NCBI RefSeq assembly: GCF_004341035.1 | Contig: NZ_SLXK01000009.1 | Coordinates: 1-64,000 of the forward strand | Length of the DNA: 64,000 nucleotides | Source: Scopulibacillus darangshiensis | GTDB taxonomy: Bacteria; Bacillota; Bacilli; Bacillales; Sporolactobacillaceae | Reading direction: 5' to 3' | Shown: in pieces, positions 53,720-61,574 of the stretch | How the letters are laid out: each line of letters opens with the position of its first letter | Numbering within the stretch: the first letter of the stretch is position 1 | Made by a program: the position numbers and the translations under genes | Notes under the pieces: generated by a model | What the model was told of the DNA's origin: nothing | Database searches by the model: none | The model's input: the letters and a program-made list of their open reading frames with translations, nothing else

Positions 53720-55381
53720 ATGGATGTCAAAGAAGCAATGTCAATCGGTGGTTTGGAAAAAGGGGAGATTGTAGCAGGGAATAAAGGAGTAAATCGGCCG
53801 GTACGAGCGGTCGAAGTGATGGAGGTTCCCGATACAACGAGTTGGCTGACGGAAGGGTTGTTGATTGTCACAACCTTTTATGCCATTAAAGACAATCCGG
53901 AAGCGCAAATAAATTTTTTCCAGACCCTGATTAAGGAAAAAGGGGCAGGATTAGTGATCAAGCCGGGGCGCTTCATTAAAAATCTCCCTGAAGAAATGTA
54001 TCGGTTGGCTAACCAAAACAATATGCCATTAATTACAGTTCCGAATGATGTCGTCTACGGGGACATTTTAACGCCTTTGTATGAAGAACTTTATAAAGAG
54101 CGCTCAGCAGATCTCGGCTATTATCAGGTATTGGCTTCCATTTTGGATACAACGGATCAAGATCTCAATCACATTGTCAATCGCCTGGAAGATTATTTAG
54201 GAAATCCAGTATATATAGAAGACACAAAAACAAGGCTGCTGGCGGCATCACAGGAAAAATTGAATGATGACTGGCGGCGTAGCTACTTTTTGCTTACGAA
54301 GGCTTCATCGGGTTTTCAACGGTTTATAAATAACCCTGAGACCTTAGAGAAGTTAAAACATGGGAAATGTCCAGTTAAGGTGGGAAGAGAGGAGCAACGG
54401 GAGTCACGTGTTATCTTCCCGATCCGGGATAATAATCAATTGCTGGGCTTCATTACTGTGATTGAAAAGAATCAGCCCCTAGAAGAGGAAAATGACGCAT
54501 TGCTTCAACAAGTGGCATCCCATCTGTCATTGCTGCTGATAAAGGATCGGTTTTCGAGCCAAGCGCAGCAATCGTTAGAAAGGGAATTTGTTAACGATTT
54601 GATTGAAGGAAACATTTTGCCGGGAGAATTGGAACATCGCGCTGCGGGTCTTGGCATTCATTCACATCATGCGTCATTTTTCTTAACGCTTAATTATCAA
54701 AGCTATCTTCAGGAACATGCTGAGGAACAGGACGTCAGATCACAAGATCCTTTTGTTCTCCAACAAATCAAGACGATTGTTCAACCGTTGTTTGAAAAGA
54801 CCATGATTTTCTTTAAAAGAAATCAGTTGTATCTGTTTTGCTCGGTCCCGAGTGAAAAGGATGTGTCACAAGCGGTAAAGGAGAAAGGCCATCAAATGAT
54901 CGAACGCATTAATCAAGCCTTTCATTTTCCTTTTAACCTTGGAATCGGGAGGGTGTATTGCGATCTTAATGATGTTTACAGGTCTTATGAGAAGGCGCAA
55001 TTGGTTTTGAAAATCGGGCGCGACGTTTGGGGAACGGGCCAAGCTGTCCACTTTGATCAGTTAGGGGTCTACCGGTTTTTAATGAAGCTAAGAAATGACT
55101 CGGAGACCCTTCAATATGCACATGATTTGCTTCGCCCGCTGTTGGATTATGACCGAAAGAATCTTCAATCGCAACTGGTGAAATCTTTGAAAGTTTATTT
55201 ACAGACGAATGGCAATGTAACAAAAGCCTCGGAACTTCTGTTTGTTCACCGCAGCACGTTGAAGTACCGATTAAAAAAAATACAAGACATCACTCATATG
55301 GATCTGGATGACAGTGAGATGCGCTTGCAATTCCAAGTGGCTTTTAAATTGTTGTCTATGCATAGCGATTCAAGCTTTTAA
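53720..55381 (+). CDS. PucR-family transcriptional regulator
   Basis: 553 aa. The N-terminal PucR domain (about 1-125) starts MDVKEAMSIGGLEKGEIVAG and includes EVPDTTSWLTEGLLIVTTFY and GLVIKPGRFI. A central GAF/GGDEF-like region follows. The C-terminal helix-turn-helix of the CdaR/PucR type is GNVTKASELLFVHRSTLKYR. PucR-type activators respond to purine-derived or amide metabolites (allantoin in B. subtilis). The start at 53720 has GGTGG six bases upstream and matches the family's N-terminus; the frame is open to 53663. It sits in the middle of the DUF917/DUF1177 cluster and probably activates it. Confidence 0.9.
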   Translation: MDVKEAMSIGGLEKGEIVAGNKGVNRPVRAVEVMEVPDTTSWLTEGLLIVTTFYAIKDNPEAQINFFQTLIKEKGAGLVIKPGRFIKNLPEEMYRLANQNNMPLITVPNDVVYGDILTPLYEELYKERSADLGYYQVLASILDTTDQDLNHIVNRLEDYLGNPVYIEDTKTRLLAASQEKLNDDWRRSYFLLTKASSGFQRFINNPETLEKLKHGKCPVKVGREEQRESRVIFPIRDNNQLLGFITVIEKNQPLEEENDALLQQVASHLSLLLIKDRFSSQAQQSLEREFVNDLIEGNILPGELEHRAAGLGIHSHHASFFLTLNYQSYLQEHAEEQDVRSQDPFVLQQIKTIVQPLFEKTMIFFKRNQLYLFCSVPSEKDVSQAVKEKGHQMIERINQAFHFPFNLGIGRVYCDLNDVYRSYEKAQLVLKIGRDVWGTGQAVHFDQLGVYRFLMKLRNDSETLQYAHDLLRPLLDYDRKNLQSQLVKSLKVYLQTNGNVTKASELLFVHRSTLKYRLKKIQDITHMDLDDSEMRLQFQVAFKLLSMHSDSSF

Positions 55382-55390
55382 AAACAAAAC

Positions 55391-55755
55391 TTAACTGCCT
55401 TTTGCCTGCTTCATTCCATCAGCGACTTCTTTAATCGAGACTGACTCTAGTCCGCCTCCTAAAGGTACCAGTATTCAGGATTAAGATAGACAATATGTTC
55501 GTTTTTATAAGCATTCGTCTTTTTATCTAATGCATTCTCGATAACTTTTTTCGCTGATGCTCCTTTGCCGATTGCGGCATCACGGTCTATGACAACTGGT
55601 GCTACACCAAGGACATCATCTATCATGCCGAACCGCGAACCAAGTCCATAAGCGCTCACTTTCCCGCCAGTTGTCAGTGTGACTAAAGCCTTTTTGTTCT
55701 TTGACGAAGTTGCATCTTTTACCTTTTTAATAGATGTATCAATTTTATCAAGCTC
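55391..55755 (-). pseudogene. Remnant of a siderophore-binding lipoprotein (YclQ/FatB-like)
   Basis: Minus-strand reading gives the C-terminal part of an iron-siderophore ABC binding protein: ELDKIDTSIKKVKDATS, KKALVTLTTGGKVSAYGLGS, RFGMIDDVLGVAP, then VIDRDAAIGKGASAKKVIEN and NEHIVYLNPEYWYL. The frame then breaks at 55459 and the family's end (GGGLESVSIKEVADGMKQAK) continues in another frame to a stop at 55391. About 30 residues that normally separate VAP from VIDRDA are also missing, and the whole N-terminal half is gone. Non-functional. Confidence 0.82.
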
Positions 55756-55883
55756 ATTTTAAAATCTATTGTTTCAAAAGACCTTAATACCTTACACTCC
55801 GATTTCTGTCTGCATGTCTTTGCCTTTTCAATTAATCGATCTTCGTATGCCTGAACTTCAAAACTTGCATTCTGTTCGAACAT
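55719..55883 (-). CDS. Small hypothetical ORF (54 codons)
   Basis: Starts with ATG at 55883 preceded by GGAGGGTTATC, a good ribosome binding site. It runs MFEQNASFEVQAYEDRLIEK and onward into the siderophore-binding-protein remnant in a different frame. I do not recognise it. The first 30 residues are charged and helical-looking with two cysteines. It may itself be the start of a broken gene joined to the remnant. Confidence 0.25.
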   Translation of the reverse strand: MFEQNASFEVQAYEDRLIEKAKTCRQKSECKVLRSFETIDFKMSLIKLIHLLKR

Positions 55884-56122
55884 GATAACCCTCCAAAATT
55901 ATGTTGACTTTGCCTTATATAGGTAAGACCGTCAAACGCTTTTTTTATTTTTATTTAAATAAAAGTTTTGGTTAAGGATGGTCAGTTTTATTTGTCCAAT
56001 GCGTACAAAAAAGCGGACAGACATTAAGCCAATGTGTGGATATCGCGCAACAATTTGAAAATTTATAATTTGTAGATAAGGGATTTGATTTATCCAATAA
56101 ATTATAAAGGGGAAGATGGATC
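55884..56122. other. Upstream region of the DUF1177 gene
   Basis: Non-coding as far as I can see. It contains an AT-rich stretch (TTGAAAATTTATAATTTG at about 56055-56072) that may include a -10 box, and AAAGGGGAAG, the ribosome binding site for 56123. No clear -35 or operator was found. Confidence 0.4.
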
Positions 56123-57058
56123 ATGACTTTAAAACAAACATTAACAGCTGTTGATGTCTTAGATAACGCCGGTGCGGCGGGAGAGCATGTCGTCCAGCTC
56201 TTTGTGGGATTCAAACACGTGGAAGCCGAGTCAACAACCGTAGAAGGGGAAAAGGGTTCAACAGATTTCATTAAAATTGTTGTAAAAGGCACGGATGGAA
56301 AAAGCGGCGGCGGGAACGCACCGACCTTTGGCATTGTCGGACGTTTGGGAGGCATTGGCGCCCGTCCGAACCGGATTGGATTTGTTTCGGATGGGGACGG
56401 TGCTGCATCTGCGATTGCCGCGGCTTTAAAGTTAGCCGAAATGAGTGAGCGAGGTGACCGGCTAAAAGGGGATGTGATCATGACGACACATGTCTGTCCA
56501 ACAGCCCCCGCCATCCCGCATGAGCCGGTAGATTTCATGGGGTCTCCCGTCGACATCCTTACGATGAATAACCACGAAGTGCTGCCGGAAATGGAAGCAC
56601 TCCTGTCTATAGACACAACAAAAGGCAATCGGGTTATCAACCACAAAGGGATTGCGATTTCACCGACCGTAAAGGAAGGTTACATTTTGCGCACAAGCGA
56701 GGACTTGCTTCGTGTGATGGAAATGACGACCGGACAACTTCCAGTGACATTCCCGGTCACTATGCAGGACATCACGCCTTATGGGAATGATATCTATCAT
56801 GTTAACAGCATTTTGCAACCTTCCGTGGCTACATCTGCTCCGGTCGTAGGTTTGGCGATTACAGCTGAATCAACTGTTCCCGGCTGCGGAACCGGCGCAA
56901 GCCATGAAGTTGATATAGCTTCGGCAGCACGCTATGCCGTCGAGGTGGCTAAGGAATTTACCGAGGGTGTGACAACGTTCTACGATTCAGAGGAATTTAA
57001 GAGAATGACGCAATTATATGGTTCAATGACCGTTTTGCAAACCTTGGGTCAGGGTTAA
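56123..57058 (+). CDS. DUF1177 family protein
   Basis: 311 aa, matching DUF1177 across its length: TLKQTLTAVDVLDNAGAAGE, TTVEGEKGSTDFIKIVVKG, IVGRLGGIGARPNRIGFVSD, VCPTAPAIPHEPVDFMGSPV and AESTVPGCGTGASHEVDIAS. The His, Asp, Glu and Cys residues in these blocks suggest a metal-dependent hydrolase, but no function is established. It begins a tight run of five genes (DUF1177, MFS, M20, AroM, M29-like) likely transcribed together. AAAGGGG precedes the ATG. Confidence 0.88.
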   Translation: MTLKQTLTAVDVLDNAGAAGEHVVQLFVGFKHVEAESTTVEGEKGSTDFIKIVVKGTDGKSGGGNAPTFGIVGRLGGIGARPNRIGFVSDGDGAASAIAAALKLAEMSERGDRLKGDVIMTTHVCPTAPAIPHEPVDFMGSPVDILTMNNHEVLPEMEALLSIDTTKGNRVINHKGIAISPTVKEGYILRTSEDLLRVMEMTTGQLPVTFPVTMQDITPYGNDIYHVNSILQPSVATSAPVVGLAITAESTVPGCGTGASHEVDIASAARYAVEVAKEFTEGVTTFYDSEEFKRMTQLYGSMTVLQTLGQG

Positions 57059-57080
57059 AATCGATTGACGGGGTGATTAG

Positions 57081-58394
57081 ATGAATGCAACGCATAAGAA
57101 AATCAGGAAAATAACAATAACGACAGTTGTTATATTGTTTACCGCATGGCTGGTTGATTACATTGATCGATTCTTGATCACGATTGCACTTCCCTCCATC
57201 AGCGATGATTTTGGCCTCAGTGCCTTTCAACAAGGTTTGGTGTTAAGCACGTTCTACTTTTCCTATGCCCTAATGCAGATTCCCGGAGGCTTTTTAGCAG
57301 ATAAATTTGGTGCCAAGAAAATCATGGCTATTGGTATGGTAGGCTGGTCAGTATTCACAGCAGCTACAGGATTAGCATTCAGTTATGTCACACTGCTGGC
57401 CGCCCGCCTTTTGTTTGGGGTCGCTGAAGGTATTTTCCCAGCGGCTTCCTATAAGGCTATCGCTGAACGGACGACAAGAAAGAAACGGATGACGGTGCAA
57501 GGCTTTACAATGTCTTCAAATCAATTGGGCGGGGCATTGGGCACTTTGGTTGGCGCGCCGATTATAGTATGGATCGGCTGGCAGCATACATTTCTGGCCT
57601 TTGCTGTCCTTGGTGTTTTAATGTCTCTCGCACTTGTCATGTTCCTGCCGAGGAAGCTGACGGCTGAAGAAGCTTCCCATGGGGAAACAGAAGGGTCGCA
57701 AGAAGAGACAAACGATGGAGGAGTTTCCAATCATAAAGTTGAAGATTTGGGGATTCAAGTCAGCAATCGGGATTTGCTTAAGAGTTGGACAATGTGGCGT
57801 TTCTTTTTCATGTTTATGGGCTATAACATTGTCCAATTAGGCATCGTCACTTGGATGCCCACATATCTCATTAAAGAAAAGCATGTGAGTTTAGCGGCGA
57901 CGGGTGTTCTCTCGTCTATCCCAAGTTTAATCGCTATTTTCGCTACGATTCTCGGCGGATGGTTATTTGATCGGTACTTTCATCGTCATCACCGCCGGAT
58001 GATCGTGCCATTGTCAGTGATCACGGCTATCTTCCTGTTCTTTATGTTAAGTGCTGATACCGTTACGCAGTTCGTCGTCTTTGAATCGCTTGGCATCTTT
58101 TGTTCCACGTTATGCTTTATGCCGATCTTTGGCATGCCGATGCGAATGTTGTCTTCAGCTGTTGCGGGTGTAGGTAATTCGATGGTCAGTTTCGGCGGTC
58201 AAGTCTCGGGAATCATCACGCCAATGATTATTGGGGCATTGGTTCAAGCCTTTTCGTATGAGGTAGGTTTTGGATTCCTTATCTTCGGGGCGGCATTGAC
58301 AGCTGTTTGTTCACTTTCCCTGCCTGAGACACAGCAGGGATTCCAAAAAGCGATCTCGAAAAATATTGGTCTTAAAGGAACAAAGGCAGGTTAA
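57081..58394 (+). CDS. MFS transporter, ACS (anion:cation symporter) type
   Basis: 437 aa, 12 predicted helices in two halves. Characteristic features: AWLVDYIDRFLITIALPSIS in helix 1, LMQIPGGFLADKFGAKKIM in the 2-3 loop and LLFGVAEGIFPAASYKAIAE. A charged central loop (about 190-225) separates the halves. ACS transporters usually import organic anions such as hexuronates, phthalate or allantoate. It lies 22 bases after DUF1177 and 49 bases before the M20 gene, so it probably imports the substrate of this cluster. Confidence 0.9.
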   Translation: MNATHKKIRKITITTVVILFTAWLVDYIDRFLITIALPSISDDFGLSAFQQGLVLSTFYFSYALMQIPGGFLADKFGAKKIMAIGMVGWSVFTAATGLAFSYVTLLAARLLFGVAEGIFPAASYKAIAERTTRKKRMTVQGFTMSSNQLGGALGTLVGAPIIVWIGWQHTFLAFAVLGVLMSLALVMFLPRKLTAEEASHGETEGSQEETNDGGVSNHKVEDLGIQVSNRDLLKSWTMWRFFFMFMGYNIVQLGIVTWMPTYLIKEKHVSLAATGVLSSIPSLIAIFATILGGWLFDRYFHRHHRRMIVPLSVITAIFLFFMLSADTVTQFVVFESLGIFCSTLCFMPIFGMPMRMLSSAVAGVGNSMVSFGGQVSGIITPMIIGALVQAFSYEVGFGFLIFGAALTAVCSLSLPETQQGFQKAISKNIGLKGTKAG

Positions 58395-58443
58395 TCAAAG
58401 GAAGAGCCTGGCCATATTAGTCAAGAGAAAGAAGGTTTTGCAA

Positions 58444-59712
58444 ATGCATCAATCAAGGGAGGCCATAAAACGGCAAGTATTGGCTGCCGTTGAAGAACAT
58501 CAATCTGAACTGATTAATCTCTGCTCTGAGCTGATTCAGTTTCCAAGTGAAAACCCGCCTGGTGATTCGGGGCCGATTAATCGGATGATCCATGACTACC
58601 TTTCAAAAAACGGAATGGAAGCTGTCTGGCATGAAGCTGGCGATAAGATGTGGAACCTGGCTGCCGAAACGGGTAGTGAAGAGGGAAAAACACTTGTCTA
58701 TTGCGGCCATACCGATGTTGTTCCTGCCGGTGACCGAACGAAATGGGATTTTGATCCTTTTTCGGGAGAGGTCAAGGACGGATGGATGCTCGGCCGCGGA
58801 GCCAGCGATATGAAAGGCGGTTTGGCAGGTATTCTTTTTGCTGCAGCACTTTTAAATCGATTAGGTATCGAGCTGCCAGGCAAGTTGGTTCTGGCGATCG
58901 TGCCTGATGAGGAAACAGGCGGAGACTTGGGAGTGCCTTGGCTGCTTGAGCGCGGGCTTGTTAAGGGTGACGGTTGTTTGATCGCCGAACCGTCAACACC
59001 TTTGAACCCGACATTGGGACAAAAAGGGGCATGTTGGTTTGAATTGACTGTTAAAGGTGCACCAGGACATGGCAGTCTGGCACCGTTGTCAGGCGTTAAT
59101 GCCATCACCCAAATGGTTCAGGCTATTGAACGCCTTCAAAGCATATGGGATATAGACGTTCATATTCCTGAAGAAGTGAAGCCGATCACAGCTATTACAA
59201 AGAAATACATGGCTGACACCAAGAATTATGAAGAAGTCGTCGAGCATGTTACGGTTAACATTGGAACGATCCAGGGCGGAACAAAGTCGAATGTCGTGCC
59301 TGATCAATGTACGATCGAGGTCGATTGCCGACTGCCGTTCGGCATTACGCCAAATGATATCTTGCAATATGTTCAACAAGAATTGAATGATTTGGACCTT
59401 GATTATGACCTTCGACCGTTTGGTTTCCAGAGCATAGCTAATTTTACAAGTCCTGAAGATCCAATTTGCCAGTCTGTCGTCAATACCATTGCTGATGTGA
59501 CCGGCGAAGAAGCATACGGTGTCATGCAATGGGCAAGCAGTGACGCACGCCATTTTAGAGACTATGACATTCCAGTGTTGCAATACGGCCCAGCATATTT
59601 GCCGACCATTCATGGCTTTAATGAACGTGTTAAAGTGGAAGATATCATTCGCTGTGCAAAAGTTTATGCATTAACTGCCATTGATTTTCTTTTTGAATCG
59701 GCATCTGAGTAA
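58444..59712 (+). CDS. M20 family hydrolase (ArgE/DapE type)
   Basis: 422 aa. Dinuclear-zinc amidohydrolase. Motifs: LVYCGHTDVVPAGDRTKW, then GWMLGRGASDMKGGLAGIL, IVPDEETGGDLGVPWL with the catalytic and bridging residues, and FELTVKGAPGHGS for the dimerisation domain. A late PTIHGFNERV supplies the last metal His. It would cleave an N-acyl, N-carbamoyl or N-succinyl amino acid. ATG 58444 has AGAAGG eight bases upstream. The longer frame from 58366 overlaps the MFS gene and lacks a site. Within this cluster it may finish the breakdown of an N-substituted amino acid. Confidence 0.9.
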   Translation: MHQSREAIKRQVLAAVEEHQSELINLCSELIQFPSENPPGDSGPINRMIHDYLSKNGMEAVWHEAGDKMWNLAAETGSEEGKTLVYCGHTDVVPAGDRTKWDFDPFSGEVKDGWMLGRGASDMKGGLAGILFAAALLNRLGIELPGKLVLAIVPDEETGGDLGVPWLLERGLVKGDGCLIAEPSTPLNPTLGQKGACWFELTVKGAPGHGSLAPLSGVNAITQMVQAIERLQSIWDIDVHIPEEVKPITAITKKYMADTKNYEEVVEHVTVNIGTIQGGTKSNVVPDQCTIEVDCRLPFGITPNDILQYVQQELNDLDLDYDLRPFGFQSIANFTSPEDPICQSVVNTIADVTGEEAYGVMQWASSDARHFRDYDIPVLQYGPAYLPTIHGFNERVKVEDIIRCAKVYALTAIDFLFESASE

Positions 59713-59741
59713 AGGTCGAAAATGGGAGGGGCGAAGGTAAG

Positions 59742-60406
59742 GTGAAACAAACAATCGGGTTGTTAACGATTGGTCAGTCACCTCGGGTCGACATGACACC
59801 TGAGATGAAATTGATTCTAGGAGAGCATGTCGAATTGGTCGAGATGGGAGCGATCGATGGTTTGTCGGAAAAGGAACTCCAGGATTTTGCTCCATCTCCG
59901 GGTGGCGCGGTGTATATTTCCCGTTTGAAAGACGGGCGCTCATCAGGTTATCCAAACAAGCTCTGTTGCCTAAGCTGCAGGAAAAGATTGAATGCTTGGA
60001 GAAAAGGGGCGTTTCGTCGACAATTCTAGCGTGTACCGGGAATTTTCCGTCTTTTAAACATAATAGGCCCATCATTTTTCCGGATAAAATTTTGGCCTCT
60101 GTCGTTCAAGGTGTTTTATGGAAAGGGACACTTGGTGTCATTGTGCCGTTGGCGGAACAAATCCAATGGTTAAAGGAAAAATGGCAAGGTTTCGGATTGG
60201 ATGTTCTTTATGCTTCAGCCTCACCCTATGCGTCAGATGATTTTCGCGATCCGGCATGGGAATTGAAGATGAAAGGCGCAGATATAATCGTATTAGATTG
60301 TATGGGATACACGGTGGAGCACCAAGCCATCGTTCGCAATGCGAGCGGATTGCCCGTGATCCTGTCGCGCAGCCTTGTAGCGAAAGTTGCGGATGAACTT
60401 TCGTGA
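59742..60406 (+). pseudogene. aroM: AroM-family gene with a one-base frameshift
   Basis: The first frame (59742 to about 59942) encodes the AroM N-terminus: KQTIGLLTIGQSPRVDMTPE, LSEKELQDFAPSPGG and YISRLKDGRS. The rest (from 59945, second frame) encodes RLSKQALLPKLQEKIECLEK, TLGVIVPLAEQIQWLKEKW and GADIIVLDCMGYTVEHQAI, ending in VAKVADELS. The total is 665 bases; adding one base gives 222 codons, the normal family size (about 220 aa). A single base is therefore missing near 59940-59945. AroM has no firm function; the fold resembles Asp/Glu/hydantoin racemases. The start is GTG with GGGAGGGG upstream. It is either a recent pseudogene or a sequence error. Confidence 0.82.
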
Positions 60407-60434
60407 AAATCGGAGTAAGAAAGGAGAATGCTTT

Positions 60435-61394
60435 ATGAAAGGCCAGGATCTGGTCGGCAAAGCCAAACAAATCTATCAAACGAATCTCCTATTGCAATCA
60501 GATGAAACAGTTTTAATCATTACGGATACGACACGAACAGATATTGCCCAAATCTTTTTCGAAGCAGGCCTATCTTTTGGGAATGACACCCAAATGATGG
60601 TGATGAAACCGAGAGGAAAATCGGGTGAAGAGCCTCCCAAGTCAGTAGCGGAAGCTATGAAATGGGCAGATATTGTTCTCTGTATTACTGAGCACTCACT
60701 GACACATACCAAAGCCCGTAAAGCGGCAAGCAAAGAAGGAGCGAGAGTAGCCACCATGCCCGGCGTTACTATGGACATGTTGACAGAGGGTGCCTTAACT
60801 GCCGATTATGATAAAGTGAAGAAGCTTTGTCATGCTGTATCAGAACGTCTCAATCGAGGAAAAACGGTGACAATTTTCACCGGAAAGGACAGGCGTCATC
60901 AATTAACCATGAACATTAATGGCAGGAGAAGTGTTGACAGTACCGGTGTTTTTCCCAGCAAAGGTGATTCAGGGAATCTTCCGTCCGGTGAAAGCTTTTT
61001 GGCACCGGTTGAAGGTTCCGCCAATGGTCAAATCTTGATCGACGCGTCGATTTCCGGTATAGGCAAACTGGTGGAATCCGTTTTGTTGACCATCAAAGAA
61101 GGCCGGTTAATTGAGGCGAGCAGTGACCAAGGAGCGAGGCTGCTTGACATGCTGGGAAATGGTGCGGGCCGCGAAGTCGGAGAACTTGGTATCGGAGCGA
61201 ATCATAACGCCAGAGTCACCGGCAATATTCTTGAAGATGAAAAAATCTATGGAACAATACACATTGCGTTTGGCACGAATATCACCTTCGGCGGCACTGT
61301 GGATGCCGGCGTTCATATCGATTGCGTCACCTTGCGGCCGGAACTTCGGATTGATGATCAGGTTGTTGTCAAAGAAGGAGACGTCTTGGTATGA
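60435..61394 (+). CDS. Short M29-type aminopeptidase / NicX-like protein
   Basis: 319 aa. Related to M29 (thermophilic) metallopeptidases: NLPSGESFLAPVEGSANG, ELGIGANHNARVTGNILEDE and GTIHIAFGTNITFGG carry the Glu, His and Asp ligands expected for the metal site. M29 peptidases are about 410 aa; this protein lacks roughly 90 residues. Shorter relatives include the 2,5-dihydroxypyridine dioxygenase NicX, so a ring-cleaving or hydrolytic function other than peptidase is possible. ATG 60435 has AAAGGAG upstream. It ends the cluster, 29 bases after the AroM-family gene, with a terminator downstream. Confidence 0.85.
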   Translation: MKGQDLVGKAKQIYQTNLLLQSDETVLIITDTTRTDIAQIFFEAGLSFGNDTQMMVMKPRGKSGEEPPKSVAEAMKWADIVLCITEHSLTHTKARKAASKEGARVATMPGVTMDMLTEGALTADYDKVKKLCHAVSERLNRGKTVTIFTGKDRRHQLTMNINGRRSVDSTGVFPSKGDSGNLPSGESFLAPVEGSANGQILIDASISGIGKLVESVLLTIKEGRLIEASSDQGARLLDMLGNGAGREVGELGIGANHNARVTGNILEDEKIYGTIHIAFGTNITFGGTVDAGVHIDCVTLRPELRIDDQVVVKEGDVLV

Positions 61395-61408
61395 AAATAA
61401 AATAAAAA

Positions 61409-61450
61409 AGGTCAGCCCCCCTGTGAAAATACAAGGGGGCTGCTGTCCTT
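61409..61450 (+). terminator. Terminator of the DUF1177 to M29 operon
   Basis: CAGCCCCC (61413-61420) pairs with GGGGGCTG (61435-61442), with further pairing of CTGT/ACAA inside. It is followed by CTGTCCTTTC. Confidence 0.75.
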
Positions 61451-61574
61451 TCGCGGCTTTGTATGAGCTTTAGTAAAACCCTGAATTTGGAATTTGGAAT
61501 ATTTGAATGGTTCAATTATAGTTGATCTAATCACTATTTTATTATGTGCCTCAGGTAATTTGGAGGGGAAGCTT

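Noticed and set aside
59930-59950. Programmed ribosomal frameshift in the AroM-family gene
   Set aside because: No slippery heptamer or downstream pseudoknot is evident at the junction, and AroM genes are normally in one frame.
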